A stretch of 64,000 nucleotides of DNA from Janthinobacterium sp. Marseille (GCF_000013625.1 NC_009659.1:1302001-1366000); one strand, 5' to 3'; positions 11,019 through 19,238 are shown, counted from the first letter of the stretch. Translations and numbers: made by a program. The notes: generated from the letters alone by a model not told the origin.

Positions 11019-13508
11019 CTAGAAATTAGCCCGCAGCGAAACCATCACATTACGCGGATCACCGTAGTAATATGCGATGCCCGTAGGTGCATATTTCTTG
11101 TAGTAGACCTTATCAAATACATTGTTCACGTTCATTTGTATCGAGTAAGTTTTGTCGAAGCGATAGCCGACCATCGCGTTGTACACCGCGTAGCCACCCT
11201 GGCGTGAGGTGAGGACGCCGGTGCGGACGTAGGAATCGCTTTGCATCTGTGCGCCGCCACCAATTGTCCAGCCCTGTGTCTCACCGCCTATGCGGTAGCT
11301 GGTGAATACGCGTAACTGGTGCCGCGGATCTATGCTGCGCAATGGTTGCCCGGTGTTTGCAGTTGTGTCCTTCAGGTATTTGGTACGCGTATTGGTATAG
11401 CCGGCCATCATTTGCCAGCCTGGTGCCAGTTCACCCGACAGTTCCATTTCCCAGCCATCGCTGCGTTGCTTGCCGCCGGCGACACGACAGTAACCGGTGG
11501 TGTAATAGGGCAGGCAAGGGCTGTATGAGCTTGCGTCTTCTACCGCTTTACCATTGTTGTTGATGCGGAAGATACCCAGCGATGCGTTCAGGCGACCGCC
11601 AAAGAATTCACCTTTGACACCGGCTTCGTAATCCTGGCCGGTTACTGGCGGCAGGATATTGCCAGTGGCGTCCTTTGCATCTTGTGGCGTGAAGATCTCG
11701 GTGTAGCTTGCATAGGCGCTGACCTGTTTCGACAGGTCGTAGACCAGGCCGGCGAAAGGCGTCACTTCTGCCTCAACCTTGTAATTGCTGGCAGGCGTAC
11801 GTGGTGCCTTGTAATCCCACCAGCTTACACGCGCCCCGACAATCAACGTGAGGGGATCGGTGAGCGAAAGGCGTGTTGTTCCGTAAACACCTTGCTGGCT
11901 GGTAGTCGTAGGTGCACCGGTGCCGGTGATGGTCGGATAGGTTTCCGGATAACTGGTATATGGATCCCAGTTGCGGATGTCGACGCCCGCGAGTTTGTTC
12001 AGATTACCCACACCATTGGTGGCGACCGCTTTGTTGCGCAGTGATTCAGCGCCGACGATCAATTCGTGTTTGCGGCCGAACAGCGTGAACGGTCCGCTGG
12101 CACTGGTAGCCAACACGAGCTGGTCACTGGCATCGCCGGTGTACATCGAAGTGGTGACATCAAAGATATAAGGATTGGTAGTACTTGCACGCGTGAAGTA
12201 GCTTTGCTTGAAACCATTCTCCTTCATCCGCAGCCGCGTGTAGGCGGCGCTGGCCTTGAATGTCCAGTCATTGTCGAAGCGATGCACCAGCTCGGTCATT
12301 GCCTGCTGGTTATAGCGGTTCCAGGTATTCCATGCTGCGCCGAGATACATATCGCGTGGCAGGTTCAATGGCGTGCCGTCGAAGTTGCCGGGCAGGTTGC
12401 CCCAGGCGCCGGTGGCATCCAGGTCGGTGTGCTGCAGGCTGGCAGTGAGGGTGGTGCGTGGACCGAGGTCGGCTTCAAGTACGCCGTAGAACACCTTGCG
12501 GTCTTCATGACGTGCTTTCTGGAAGAAGTCTTTCGAGTCATCCACTGCGACTATACGACCGCGCAAAGTGCCGGCTTCATTCAATGGTCCGGAGATGTCC
12601 GCTTCGAGGCGACGACGATCCCATGAGCCTAGCGTCAATGCGGCCGAACCCTGGAATTCATGGGTCGGTCGTTTGCGCACCATATTGACTGTGGCCGATG
12701 GATTACCCGAGCCACGGATCATGCCGGATGCACCGCGCAAGACTTCAACACGGTCGAGTACCGCTGTGTCGGGTTGCACAAAGATGGAGCCGCTCTGGTT
12801 CATGGTGAGGCCATCTATCTGCAGGGCATCGATCTGGAAGCCGCGCGAAAAATAGGTGACGCGTTCGCTATCGGTGTAGTCCACGGTGACACCGGGTGTG
12901 TTTTGCAGCACATCGGTGAGGTCCAGCAGGCCGCGGTCTTCGATTAACTGGCGGGTCAGTACGGTGACTGGTTGCGGTGTTTCGCGCAGGGTCTTGGCCG
13001 ATTTACCTACTGTGGTGGCACGCGCTGCATAGGAGCGACTGCCTTCCGAATTGGCGTCGAGTGCTGCTGCGGTGACCGATACGGTCGGGAGCGTGGTATC
13101 GCTGACGGTCTGGCGCCGCACTTTATAGCCACCGTTGGCACCGGGTATGGCTTCCAGTTGATGAGGGCTGAGCAAGATGCTCAAGCCGCTGGCGACGCTT
13201 TGTTTGCCCTGTAAGCCTTCGCTGCGCAGACCACTGGTCAATGCAGGGTCGATTGCAATCATCACACCTGCAGCGCGGCCGAAGCTACCCAGTACCTGGT
13301 CCAGCGAACCTGCGGCAATACTGTATTGGCGCACGTTGTCGGACTGTACTGCCGCATCCGGTGTGCCTTGTGCCATAGCCGGAACCATGGCTGCGCCACC
13401 CAGCAGCAGGACGCCGCACAATGCGATGCGTGCAGCATGCGCAATCGGCGTCAGGGTTAACGGCAAGGAACGATGCAGGCTGGCATCGGGCGGGAAGTGC
13501 TGGGGCAT
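11019..13508 (-). CDS. TonB-dependent siderophore receptor with signalling domain
   Basis: Outer-membrane ferric-siderophore receptor of 829 residues. A signal peptide (core IALCGVLLLGGAAMV, end AMAQG) is followed by an STN signalling domain (SIAAGSLDQVLGSFGRAAGV... near residues 65-135). A TonB-box-like TLPTVSVTA, a plug domain (ETPQPVTVLTRQLIEDRG) and a 22-strand barrel ending in aromatic F complete it. The STN domain, with the adjacent fecR-like and fecI-like genes, indicates cell-surface signalling: ligand binding would activate the sigma factor. The ligand cannot be told from sequence; hydroxamate siderophores are a guess. AAAGGA precedes the ATG. Confidence 0.93.
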   Translation of the reverse strand: MPQHFPPDASLHRSLPLTLTPIAHAARIALCGVLLLGGAAMVPAMAQGTPDAAVQSDNVRQYSIAAGSLDQVLGSFGRAAGVMIAIDPALTSGLRSEGLQGKQSVASGLSILLSPHQLEAIPGANGGYKVRRQTVSDTTLPTVSVTAAALDANSEGSRSYAARATTVGKSAKTLRETPQPVTVLTRQLIEDRGLLDLTDVLQNTPGVTVDYTDSERVTYFSRGFQIDALQIDGLTMNQSGSIFVQPDTAVLDRVEVLRGASGMIRGSGNPSATVNMVRKRPTHEFQGSAALTLGSWDRRRLEADISGPLNEAGTLRGRIVAVDDSKDFFQKARHEDRKVFYGVLEADLGPRTTLTASLQHTDLDATGAWGNLPGNFDGTPLNLPRDMYLGAAWNTWNRYNQQAMTELVHRFDNDWTFKASAAYTRLRMKENGFKQSYFTRASTTNPYIFDVTTSMYTGDASDQLVLATSASGPFTLFGRKHELIVGAESLRNKAVATNGVGNLNKLAGVDIRNWDPYTSYPETYPTITGTGAPTTTSQQGVYGTTRLSLTDPLTLIVGARVSWWDYKAPRTPASNYKVEAEVTPFAGLVYDLSKQVSAYASYTEIFTPQDAKDATGNILPPVTGQDYEAGVKGEFFGGRLNASLGIFRINNNGKAVEDASSYSPCLPYYTTGYCRVAGGKQRSDGWEMELSGELAPGWQMMAGYTNTRTKYLKDTTANTGQPLRSIDPRHQLRVFTSYRIGGETQGWTIGGGAQMQSDSYVRTGVLTSRQGGYAVYNAMVGYRFDKTYSIQMNVNNVFDKVYYKKYAPTGIAYYYGDPRNVMVSLRANF

Positions 13509-13650
13509 GGTGTTTCCTTTTCGTATCGAGCTGAAGATGCGGCGCTGTCGGTATATGCAGCACCTCTATCCCTGTTGATGCTCGAAATCTGTAAACCTGC
13601 CTTCGCAACTGAAAATATTTTTATCCGGGCGGATGGAGCGTGGACTTGCT

Positions 13651-14694
13651 TTAAGTTTGAGGTGCAGCCGTGACCGTGGCCCAATAGCGTGTGAGCGTGC
13701 GTACCTGCAGCGGCAGGGTTTCCGCCAGCAATGCCAGTACTGCATCCGGGTCGCGTAACGGGAAGGAACCGCTGACCAGCAAATCGGCAACCGCCGGGTC
13801 GCAGCGCAGTACGCCGGGCCGATAGCGATCAAGTTCGGTGACGAAGTCCGCCAGGCGCATGCGTTCAACTACCAGCACACCATCGGTCCAGGCGGCGGCG
13901 CTGTCGTCCAGCGCAAATGGTGCCAGTGCGGCGAGCTCGGTGAAATGGGTTTGTTCACCGGCGTTGATACGTACGCTGTTGCCCTGGCCGGGTGTGACCC
14001 TGACCGCGCCTTCGAGTACTGCAACCGCGGTGCTGGATGGCCGGTCGCTATGTCGAACCGTAAAGCGGGTGCCAATCGGGCGGATAGTGCCGTTGCTGGT
14101 AGCTAGCTCAAAGGGCCGGCCTGCTTCATCCTGTGCAGTTTCGATCAGGATCTCGCCGCGATGCAGGATGACTAGCCGCAACTGATCATCAAAGTGCACA
14201 TCGATCGCAGTCGCGGTATTGAGCAAGATACGGGTGCCATCCGCCAGCACGATGCGGCGTTGTTCGCCAGTCGCGGTCTGGTGCTCGGCCATGGCGCTTT
14301 GCCATGCCGGCTGCTTGCGTACCACGGTAGCGGTACCGCCGATGAGGGCGAGGCCGAACAGGGATTTCAAGACGATGCGCCTATTGTTGCGCTCGCTATT
14401 GCGCAATACAGACCTTAGTAAAGGCGATGCCAGGACATTGCTGCTGGCGCGAAAATCCTGTCCCAGTCCATGCAAGCGTTGCCACGCTTGCTCATGCCTG
14501 CTGTCGGCTGCACGCCATGCCTCACATGCGCGCTCGTCGGTCGGGCTGGCACCGCCAGATTGCAGCGTGACCAGCCAGACGATCGCCTGTTTGACGATAG
14601 AGGCATCAATCTCTTCCCCGGCTTGGGCTAGTGATGTGAACATGCTTGGGCTTTGCATGGCATCTATCTCGCGACGTAGACTGCGGTGTAGCAA
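13651..14694 (-). CDS. FecR-like anti-sigma factor / transmembrane sensor
   Basis: Inner-membrane regulator that passes the signal from the TonB receptor to the ECF sigma factor. It has 347 residues from 14694. An internal ATG at 14658 (MQSPSMF) would put the start 5 bases after the sigma stop and is equally plausible. The N-terminal cytoplasmic DUF4880-like part contains AIVWLVTLQSG and ACEAWRAADSRHEQAWQRL. One membrane helix (LFGLALIGGTATVV) is followed by the periplasmic FecR domain (GEQRRIVLADGTRILLNTATAI...). Coupled translation with the sigma gene is likely. A 142-base gap separates it from the receptor gene. Confidence 0.92.
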   Translation of the reverse strand: MLHRSLRREIDAMQSPSMFTSLAQAGEEIDASIVKQAIVWLVTLQSGGASPTDERACEAWRAADSRHEQAWQRLHGLGQDFRASSNVLASPLLRSVLRNSERNNRRIVLKSLFGLALIGGTATVVRKQPAWQSAMAEHQTATGEQRRIVLADGTRILLNTATAIDVHFDDQLRLVILHRGEILIETAQDEAGRPFELATSNGTIRPIGTRFTVRHSDRPSSTAVAVLEGAVRVTPGQGNSVRINAGEQTHFTELAALAPFALDDSAAAWTDGVLVVERMRLADFVTELDRYRPGVLRCDPAVADLLVSGSFPLRDPDAVLALLAETLPLQVRTLTRYWATVTAAPQT

Positions 14695-15173
14695 TGCTGG
14701 AATGCGCGGATCATCGATTTCTGGACTGCATTGACGGACATATCAAACTGCGTGGCGATTTCTGCATAAGTCAGGCCATCCAGTTGCGCCAGCAAAAAAA
14801 TCTCGCGTACGCGTGGTGACAAACCATCGAGGACGCGACTGATCTCAGTCAGTGCTTCGACTACCAGCATGCGGGTTTCCGGTGACGGTACGGTTTCTTC
14901 AGGCATACCGGCCAGCGCATCCAGATAGGCACGCTCCAAAGCGAGCCGGCGGAAGTATTGTGCGGTGAGGCGCGATGCGATGGTGGTGAGGTAGGCGCGC
15001 GGCTCGCGAATCAGCTCTTCGCTGCGCGCTGTCAACAGGCGTGTAAAAGTGTCTTGTGCCAGGTCGTCGGCGTTATCGACATTTCCCAGTTTCCGGCGCA
15101 ATAGACCGACCAGCCAGCCGTGATGATGGCTGTATAAGTTGGCGACTGCATCGGAATGACTTGCGACTGACAC
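14664..15173 (-). CDS. FecI-like ECF sigma factor
   Basis: Extracytoplasmic-function sigma factor of 169 residues. Region 2 is visible as DLAQDTFTRLLTA and the helix REPRAYLTTIASRLTAQYFRR. Region 4 is LSPRVREIFLLAQLDGLTYAEIATQFDMSVNAVQKSM. The order sigma, anti-sigma, STN receptor on one strand is the standard FecIRA-type iron-starvation module. A Fur-box promoter lies about 80-120 bases upstream, so iron is expected to repress the set. Its target is presumably the receptor gene downstream. Confidence 0.94.
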   Translation of the reverse strand: MSVASHSDAVANLYSHHHGWLVGLLRRKLGNVDNADDLAQDTFTRLLTARSEELIREPRAYLTTIASRLTAQYFRRLALERAYLDALAGMPEETVPSPETRMLVVEALTEISRVLDGLSPRVREIFLLAQLDGLTYAEIATQFDMSVNAVQKSMIRAFQHCYTAVYVAR

Positions 15174-15254
15174 GGTTTGCTCCGGGAATGCGATGCCGGG
15201 ACGGCATCATCAAGCTGGCTTGCATTCCGGGTAGGGGTGCTGGCTGGGCTTTGT

Positions 15255-15297
15255 TGAGAATGATTCTCATTATTGCAAGATGTGCGTGCCGCGTCAA
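15255..15297 (-). promoter_or_regulatory. Fur-box promoter of the fecI-like operon
   Basis: On the minus strand TTGACG (plus 15292-15297), a 17-base spacer and AATAAT (plus 15269-15274) form a good sigma-70 promoter. Directly after it lies a perfect 7-1-7 inverted repeat, TGAGAAT-G-ATTCTCA (15255-15269), which fits the Fur consensus and would block transcription when iron is plentiful. Confidence 0.82.
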
Positions 15298-15406
15298 TTT
15301 GTATGATGGGAGTTGTTGCGTGAGATGTACAAGCGTGTGTACCCGACGCATCCCGGACGCGGGAGCAGGGTGGAAATGCAGAGGGGATTCGTTTTGGCGC
15401 GTGGGT

Positions 15407-15441
15407 AAAAAAATAGGGCGGCTCCGGTAAGGAAGTCGCCC
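15407..15441 (-). terminator. Minus-strand terminator-like hairpin in the intergenic region
   Basis: GGGCGGCT/AGTCGCCC (one G-T wobble) with a 10-base loop. On the minus strand it is followed by seven T, so it would stop a transcript coming from the right, where no protein gene on that strand is present. Confidence 0.6.
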
Positions 15442-15500
15442 CAAAGAGTATCGAAGGAAAAGATGCAGGTCGAGTATCACTGAATCTTTTTTGCTTGACG

Positions 15501-15524
15501 ATCCCATGTACATGGGATTTTTTG
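15501..15524 (+). terminator. Perfect palindrome followed by T-run
   Basis: The 18-bp palindrome ATCCCATGTACATGGGAT is followed by six T on the plus strand. A near copy (two central bases different) sits at 15857-15874 without the T-run. Confidence 0.5.
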
Positions 15525-15635
15525 ACTTATTTTTACTTTAATTGCACTTGTTTGCGCTTGTTATCGCAACAAATCTCCATTTTGAGCAGCACTGATTACT
15601 TGTTTGATATCAAGTGCTTAGCATTCTGCCCCCAT

Positions 15636-15692
15636 GCTTATCCACAGGACTGTCCACAGAATCCGGGGATAAGTATTTGTGTGTGGATAAGC
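15636..15692. promoter_or_regulatory. Inverted pair of DnaA boxes
   Basis: TTATCCACA (15638-15646) and its reverse complement TGTGGATAA (15682-15690) match the DnaA consensus perfectly and extend to an 11-bp inverted repeat (GCTTATCCACA / TGTGGATAAGC). Two-mismatch boxes lie between (CTGTCCACA at 15650; GGGGATAAG region at 15665). No dnaA, dnaN or rep gene is near. Confidence 0.65.
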
Positions 15693-15759
15693 GACCGGAT
15701 GATGACAAGTGAATACATGTGTCGCTTGCGACCGGCATTGCAGATAAAAATCCCGCTAC

Positions 15760-15795
15760 AAAAAAACATGGGCCACCTTGTTGCCAGGGTGGCCC
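15760..15795 (-). terminator. Second minus-strand terminator-like hairpin
   Basis: Perfect arms GGGCCACC (15770-15777) and GGTGGCCC (15788-15795). On the minus strand the hairpin is followed by CAT and seven T. Confidence 0.6.
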
Positions 15796-16004
15796 GAAGA
15801 GACATCAATGGAGTTGTAATTTGTTGTGATTATCAGGTGTCGCGCGGGCAATGGCGATCCCATGTGTATGGGATATGGTGATTTAATTTCTGCGGACTGA
15901 TTGCTGACTGTTGATCCGTATCGCGTGAATTGCCGCATCAGCCCTTGCATCGGACCCGTCACTACGGTCCATGTTAGGATGGTCTGTCTGACAAGGAGAC
16001 GGAT

Positions 16005-16256
16005 ATGCCATCTGAAAAAATTGGTGAGTATGAAGTCGAGTGTTCTGCCGTTGAACTGGCCGGCGAACAGGGCTGGGTCGCACATCTGGCTATTTACGGA
16101 CATTCCACTAATCCTATGCACAGGAACAATGTGTTCCCCGAACAGCGTGTATCACTGGATGCGATTTTCCCTACCAAAGAAGAAGCGGAAGCCGAGGCGC
16201 ACCGGGTTGCGCTGAGCATGCTGGAGTCCGGCAGCGGTGGTTCGCGCGCGCACTAA
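16005..16256 (+). CDS. Small protein of unknown function
   Basis: An 83-residue soluble protein with AAGGAG a few bases before the ATG. It begins MPSEKIGEYEVECSAVEL and has the pattern W-A-x-L-x-I-x-G, then an acidic helix TKEEAEAEAHRVALSML. No known domain is recognised. The general layout (GYE-like strand, W-x-A, short strand, helix) resembles the next gene, so the two may be distant paralogues. No membrane segment or signal peptide is seen. Confidence 0.75.
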   Translation: MPSEKIGEYEVECSAVELAGEQGWVAHLAIYGHSTNPMHRNNVFPEQRVSLDAIFPTKEEAEAEAHRVALSMLESGSGGSRAH

Positions 16257-16322
16257 TCATATGAATTGCTGTCAGTAGTATGTTGTCAGCAAATAAAACG
16301 CATTTTGATAAAGGAGCTAATC

Positions 16323-16559
16323 ATGAGCCGGGTCCCCGACAGTGTTTATAAAGGATATGAAATCTTCACCATCGTCGTACCACTAGAGGCAGGCCTGTGG
16401 TCGGCCACCAGCGAGATCGAAATCACGGGTGCCGAAGGTGAGGAAATTTCGCAAGGCTTTGCCGGTCCCTTCGAAGCGCATAGCAGCGATGCTGCGAAAG
16501 CACTGGTGATTGCAGACACCAAACAAAAGATCGACGATATATTGGCGAGACCGGTCTGA
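16323..16559 (+). CDS. Small protein of unknown function, possible paralogue of its neighbour
   Basis: A 78-residue protein starting at ATG 16323 after an AAAGGAG site; the frame stays open to 16266 without support. It reads MSRVPDSVYKGYEIFTIVV, then GLWSATSEIEITG, then a C-terminal helix DAAKALVIADTKQKIDDIL. The arrangement matches the upstream gene loosely (DUF6566-like small proteins have this look, but that name is a weak suggestion). It lies 66 bases after the neighbour's stop and is probably co-transcribed. Confidence 0.75.
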   Translation: MSRVPDSVYKGYEIFTIVVPLEAGLWSATSEIEITGAEGEEISQGFAGPFEAHSSDAAKALVIADTKQKIDDILARPV

Positions 16560-16680
16560 ATTTGTCGGCGAATCACGATGACACATGAGGCGCGCGCATA
16601 AGGACATGCGGACTTTGCGCGGACAATTGTCAGCCAGTGGTTTATAGTCGCCTGTTGCACAAGTTTTCTTACTTACGTCT

Positions 16681-18039
16681 ATGACCGATCCACACACAGC
16701 CAACGCGATTGTCGAACCTTTGATACAGGTTGGCATGTCGCTGCCTGAAATCAAATGGCCTTATCTCGTCAGCCTGACACGTTTGAGCCTGGCACTGGCG
16801 CTCGGCTTGCTGATTGGCCTGGAGCGGGAACGACGCGGCAAGGAAGCAGGGCTGCGCACTTTTTCGCTGATCGCGCTATTGGGGGCGATGGGTGGCACGC
16901 TGGGTGATAACTATGCTTACCTGATCCTGTTCCTGGTCGGCATCCTGACGGTCTTCCTCAATGTGCAGCGCCTGCGCACCGATGACAGTAGTGAATTGAC
17001 GACTTCGGCCGCTATGCTGATCACTTGTGTCGCCGGTATCCTGTGCGGCAAAGGACATACCGCAACGCCGGCTTCCATCATCGTGATCGTCACCGCACTG
17101 CTGGCATGGAAAGACCGGCTGACCGGTTTCAGTCTGGGCCTGACCGAAAACGAAATGCGCTCGGCCTTGTTGCTGGCGATCCTGGCGATTGTGATTTATC
17201 CGGCCCTGCCGGTCGGTGCCATCGGTCCGTGGAAACTGATAGAACCACGCGCCGCCTGGGTCACGGTGATCCTGATTGCCGGTATCGGCTTCGTCAACTA
17301 TGTGTTGTGGAAGTTGTACGGCACGCGTGGCATCGTCATGACGGGCTTCCTCGGTGGCCTTGTCAATAGCAGCATTACCGTCAGCGAACTGGCTTCGCGT
17401 GCGCGGGACAATCAGCGCGATACGGTCAGCGCTGCATATCGCGGCATTTTGCTGGCGACTGCGGCGATGTTGATCCGCAATGGCGGCTTGCTCCTGATAC
17501 TGGCACCGGCGGCCGCATTCTCGGCCCTGATTCCTTTCGTGCTGATGTTGGTTATTAATGCGGTCTGGTTCTTCATCGATACCGATACCGTGAAAAAGAC
17601 AGTGGAGACGCAGACCCAGACCGTCGAACTGCCTTTGCCTTTCTCGCTAAGTGCAGCGCTGAAATATGGTTTGCTGTTCCTGATCCTGCATATCGCCGGC
17701 GTGATTGCGCAACAGGGTTTTGGTGAAGCAGGTTTCTATGCGGTGAGCCTGATCGGTGGTGTGGTGTCCAGCGCGAGTGCGGTGGCGGCAGCGGCCAGCC
17801 TGGTGACCAGCGGTTCGGTGCCGGAACATGTAGCGTCGACCGGTGCGGTGATCGCTTCGCTGGCCAGTGTCCTGATCAACCTGCCTTTGGTCTTGCGTGC
17901 GCATAACCGCGGCCTGACTTTAAGGTTGTCGGTGGCAATGCTGTCGATTTCCGTAGTCGGTATCGCCGGTGCTTTTGTCGCGAAACCCTTGTTGGGTTTC
18001 CTGATGGAGGCTTTTCCGATGTTGTCGCAGTTCAATTAA
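16681..18039 (+). CDS. MgtC/SapB-DUF4010 family membrane protein
   Basis: Multi-pass inner membrane protein of 452 residues. The N-terminal third has the MgtC/SapB signature LALALGLLIGLERERRGKEAGLRTFSLIALLGA followed by several helices. The rest is a DUF4010 region with GFVNYVLWKLYGTRGIVMTGFLGGLVNSSITVSELA and helices up to the C-terminus, about twelve in all. The biochemical role of the family is not established; a link to magnesium or envelope homeostasis is only by analogy with MgtC. No clear ribosome site precedes the ATG at 16681. A later ATG at 16735 is an alternative start. Confidence 0.85.
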   Translation: MTDPHTANAIVEPLIQVGMSLPEIKWPYLVSLTRLSLALALGLLIGLERERRGKEAGLRTFSLIALLGAMGGTLGDNYAYLILFLVGILTVFLNVQRLRTDDSSELTTSAAMLITCVAGILCGKGHTATPASIIVIVTALLAWKDRLTGFSLGLTENEMRSALLLAILAIVIYPALPVGAIGPWKLIEPRAAWVTVILIAGIGFVNYVLWKLYGTRGIVMTGFLGGLVNSSITVSELASRARDNQRDTVSAAYRGILLATAAMLIRNGGLLLILAPAAAFSALIPFVLMLVINAVWFFIDTDTVKKTVETQTQTVELPLPFSLSAALKYGLLFLILHIAGVIAQQGFGEAGFYAVSLIGGVVSSASAVAAAASLVTSGSVPEHVASTGAVIASLASVLINLPLVLRAHNRGLTLRLSVAMLSISVVGIAGAFVAKPLLGFLMEAFPMLSQFN

Positions 18040-18122
18040 TGGCGGTGTCTGGGGCAAGTGGCTTGCCTCGCAGTAAGACCCTGTTATATGAATTTGCAAC
18101 TATGCAAATAATTATTTGATCC

Positions 18123-18151
18123 TTGAGGAATATGTTGCGGCGCAGTATAGT
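18123..18151 (+). promoter_or_regulatory. Candidate sigma-70 promoter of a small RNA
   Basis: TTGAGG (18123-18128), a 17-base spacer and TATAGT (18146-18151). A terminator lies only about 65 bases downstream of the expected start of transcription. Confidence 0.5.
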
Positions 18152-18157
18152 GATTCC

Positions 18158-18221
18158 GTCTCCTCCAACTCCTCAAGAATTGGATTCAGCCCGCTCCCAC
18201 AAGGACGCGGGCTATTTTTTT
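18158..18221 (+). ncRNA. Candidate small RNA with anti-Shine-Dalgarno motif
   Basis: A promoter and a strong terminator frame a transcript of about 64 bases in the 326-base gap between the DUF4010 and Crp/Fnr genes. Its 5' part contains the C/U-rich string TCTCCTCCAACTCCTC (18159-18174), complementary to ribosome binding sites. Its 3' part is the terminator hairpin. No open frame of useful length is inside. No known RNA family is recognised. It could also be a short attenuated leader, although the next gene starts 145 bases further on. Confidence 0.45.
18188..18221 (+). terminator. Rho-independent terminator
   Basis: AGCCCGC (18188-18194) and GCGGGCT (18207-18213) with a 12-base loop, then A and seven T. 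Confidence 0.85.
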
Positions 18222-18365
18222 GCCTGCAGGCAAGGAAGCATATTGGTTTTATTATCTTTTTGTCAGTGTGATCTCACACAAGAATGGGATAAGCACTGAT
18301 TTTGATGTGGCGCGTCCGATGTAATGATGAAACCTTGGAAATATTGATTATCCAGGGAGGAACAC

Positions 18366-19214
18366 ATGGCACAGACCGCTAACGTTCGAAATACAGTTGC
18401 AAGCCATCAGGTTGTAAACTCCAACGCGATCGCTGCGTTAAGAATGAAAGAGGGTGCGGTATTCGACTCTCTGCAGCATAGGCCGGTCGCACCCCGGGCC
18501 CTGGCCGGATTGCATGGTCATCACCCCAAGCATAATGGTTTGCTGGCCGCTTTGCCGGAGGCAGACTATGCGCGTATCTCGCAGCACCTGGAATTCGTGG
18601 AAATGCCTTTTGGTACAACGATTTGCGAAGCCGGTGAACAGATGCAGCATGTCTACTTCCTCACTGGCAGCATCGTGTCGCTATTGTATGAAACTGCCGA
18701 CGGTGCTTCGTCGGAAACCGCAGTCATCGGTTACGAAGGTGTAGTCGGTGCCGACGTCTTCATGGGTGGCGGTGCCTCCTTGCATCGTGCCTTTGTCAAA
18801 AGCGCCGGTTACGGTTTCCGCATCAAGGCTTCGATATTGAATGAAGAGTTCGCCCGCGGTGGCGCATTGCAACAGTTGTTGCTGCGTTTTACGCAGGCCC
18901 TGTTCACTCAAATGGCGCATACCGTTGCCTGTAACCGTCATCACACCATCGTGCAGCAACTCTGCCGCTGGCTGGTATTGAGCCTGGATCGGTTACCGGG
19001 TAACAAAATCAGCATGACGCAGGACCTGATCGCCAATATGCTGGGCGTACGTCGCGAGAGCGTGACCGAAGCTGCGCGTAAATTGCAGGATGAGGGTTTG
19101 ATCCAATACAGCCGTGGTCAGATTACGGTACTGGATCGCGCCGGCCTGGAAGCGCATATCTGTGAATGCTATGCAGGTATCAAAAAGGTCTATGAAGGTT
19201 TGCTGAAAAACTGA
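18366..19214 (+). CDS. Crp/Fnr family transcription regulator
   Basis: A 282-residue regulator with GGGAGG shortly before the ATG. The N-terminal 60 residues are an extension with no clear fold. A cyclic-nucleotide-binding-type beta barrel follows (FGTTICEAGEQMQHVYFLTGSIVSLL). The C-terminal helix-turn-helix is MTQDLIANMLGVRRESVTEAARKLQDEGLIQY. No FNR-type cysteine cluster is seen at the N-terminus, and the cAMP-pocket signature is not conserved, so the signal is unknown. Homologues with the string TAVIGYEGVVGADVFMGG are common in Burkholderiales. Confidence 0.88.
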   Translation: MAQTANVRNTVASHQVVNSNAIAALRMKEGAVFDSLQHRPVAPRALAGLHGHHPKHNGLLAALPEADYARISQHLEFVEMPFGTTICEAGEQMQHVYFLTGSIVSLLYETADGASSETAVIGYEGVVGADVFMGGGASLHRAFVKSAGYGFRIKASILNEEFARGGALQQLLLRFTQALFTQMAHTVACNRHHTIVQQLCRWLVLSLDRLPGNKISMTQDLIANMLGVRRESVTEAARKLQDEGLIQYSRGQITVLDRAGLEAHICECYAGIKKVYEGLLKN

Positions 19215-19238
19215 ATCACGCAGCTTCATCGCCGCATA

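Larger units (their letters stand above)
15174..16004. other. 831-base gene-free region with DnaA boxes and hairpins
   Basis: No credible protein gene. It contains, left to right: the Fur promoter; a minus-strand terminator-like hairpin (15416-15441); the palindrome ATCCCATGTACATGGGAT with a T-run (15501-15524); an AT-rich stretch (about 15520-15600); and two perfect inverted DnaA boxes (15638-15646, 15682-15690) with two weaker ones between. It continues with another minus-strand terminator-like hairpin (15770-15795) and a second near-copy of the palindrome (15857-15874). Its function is unknown. Confidence 0.6.

Noticed and set aside
15520-15700. Chromosomal origin of replication
   Set aside because: Two perfect DnaA boxes and AT-rich DNA are present, but dnaA, dnaN, gyrB and a dense box array are missing, so I report only a DnaA-box cluster.
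15756-16121. 121-codon minus-strand frame over the hairpin region and the first small protein
   Set aside because: It overlaps a gene with a good ribosome site on the other strand and runs through a terminator-like hairpin; composition is not protein-like.
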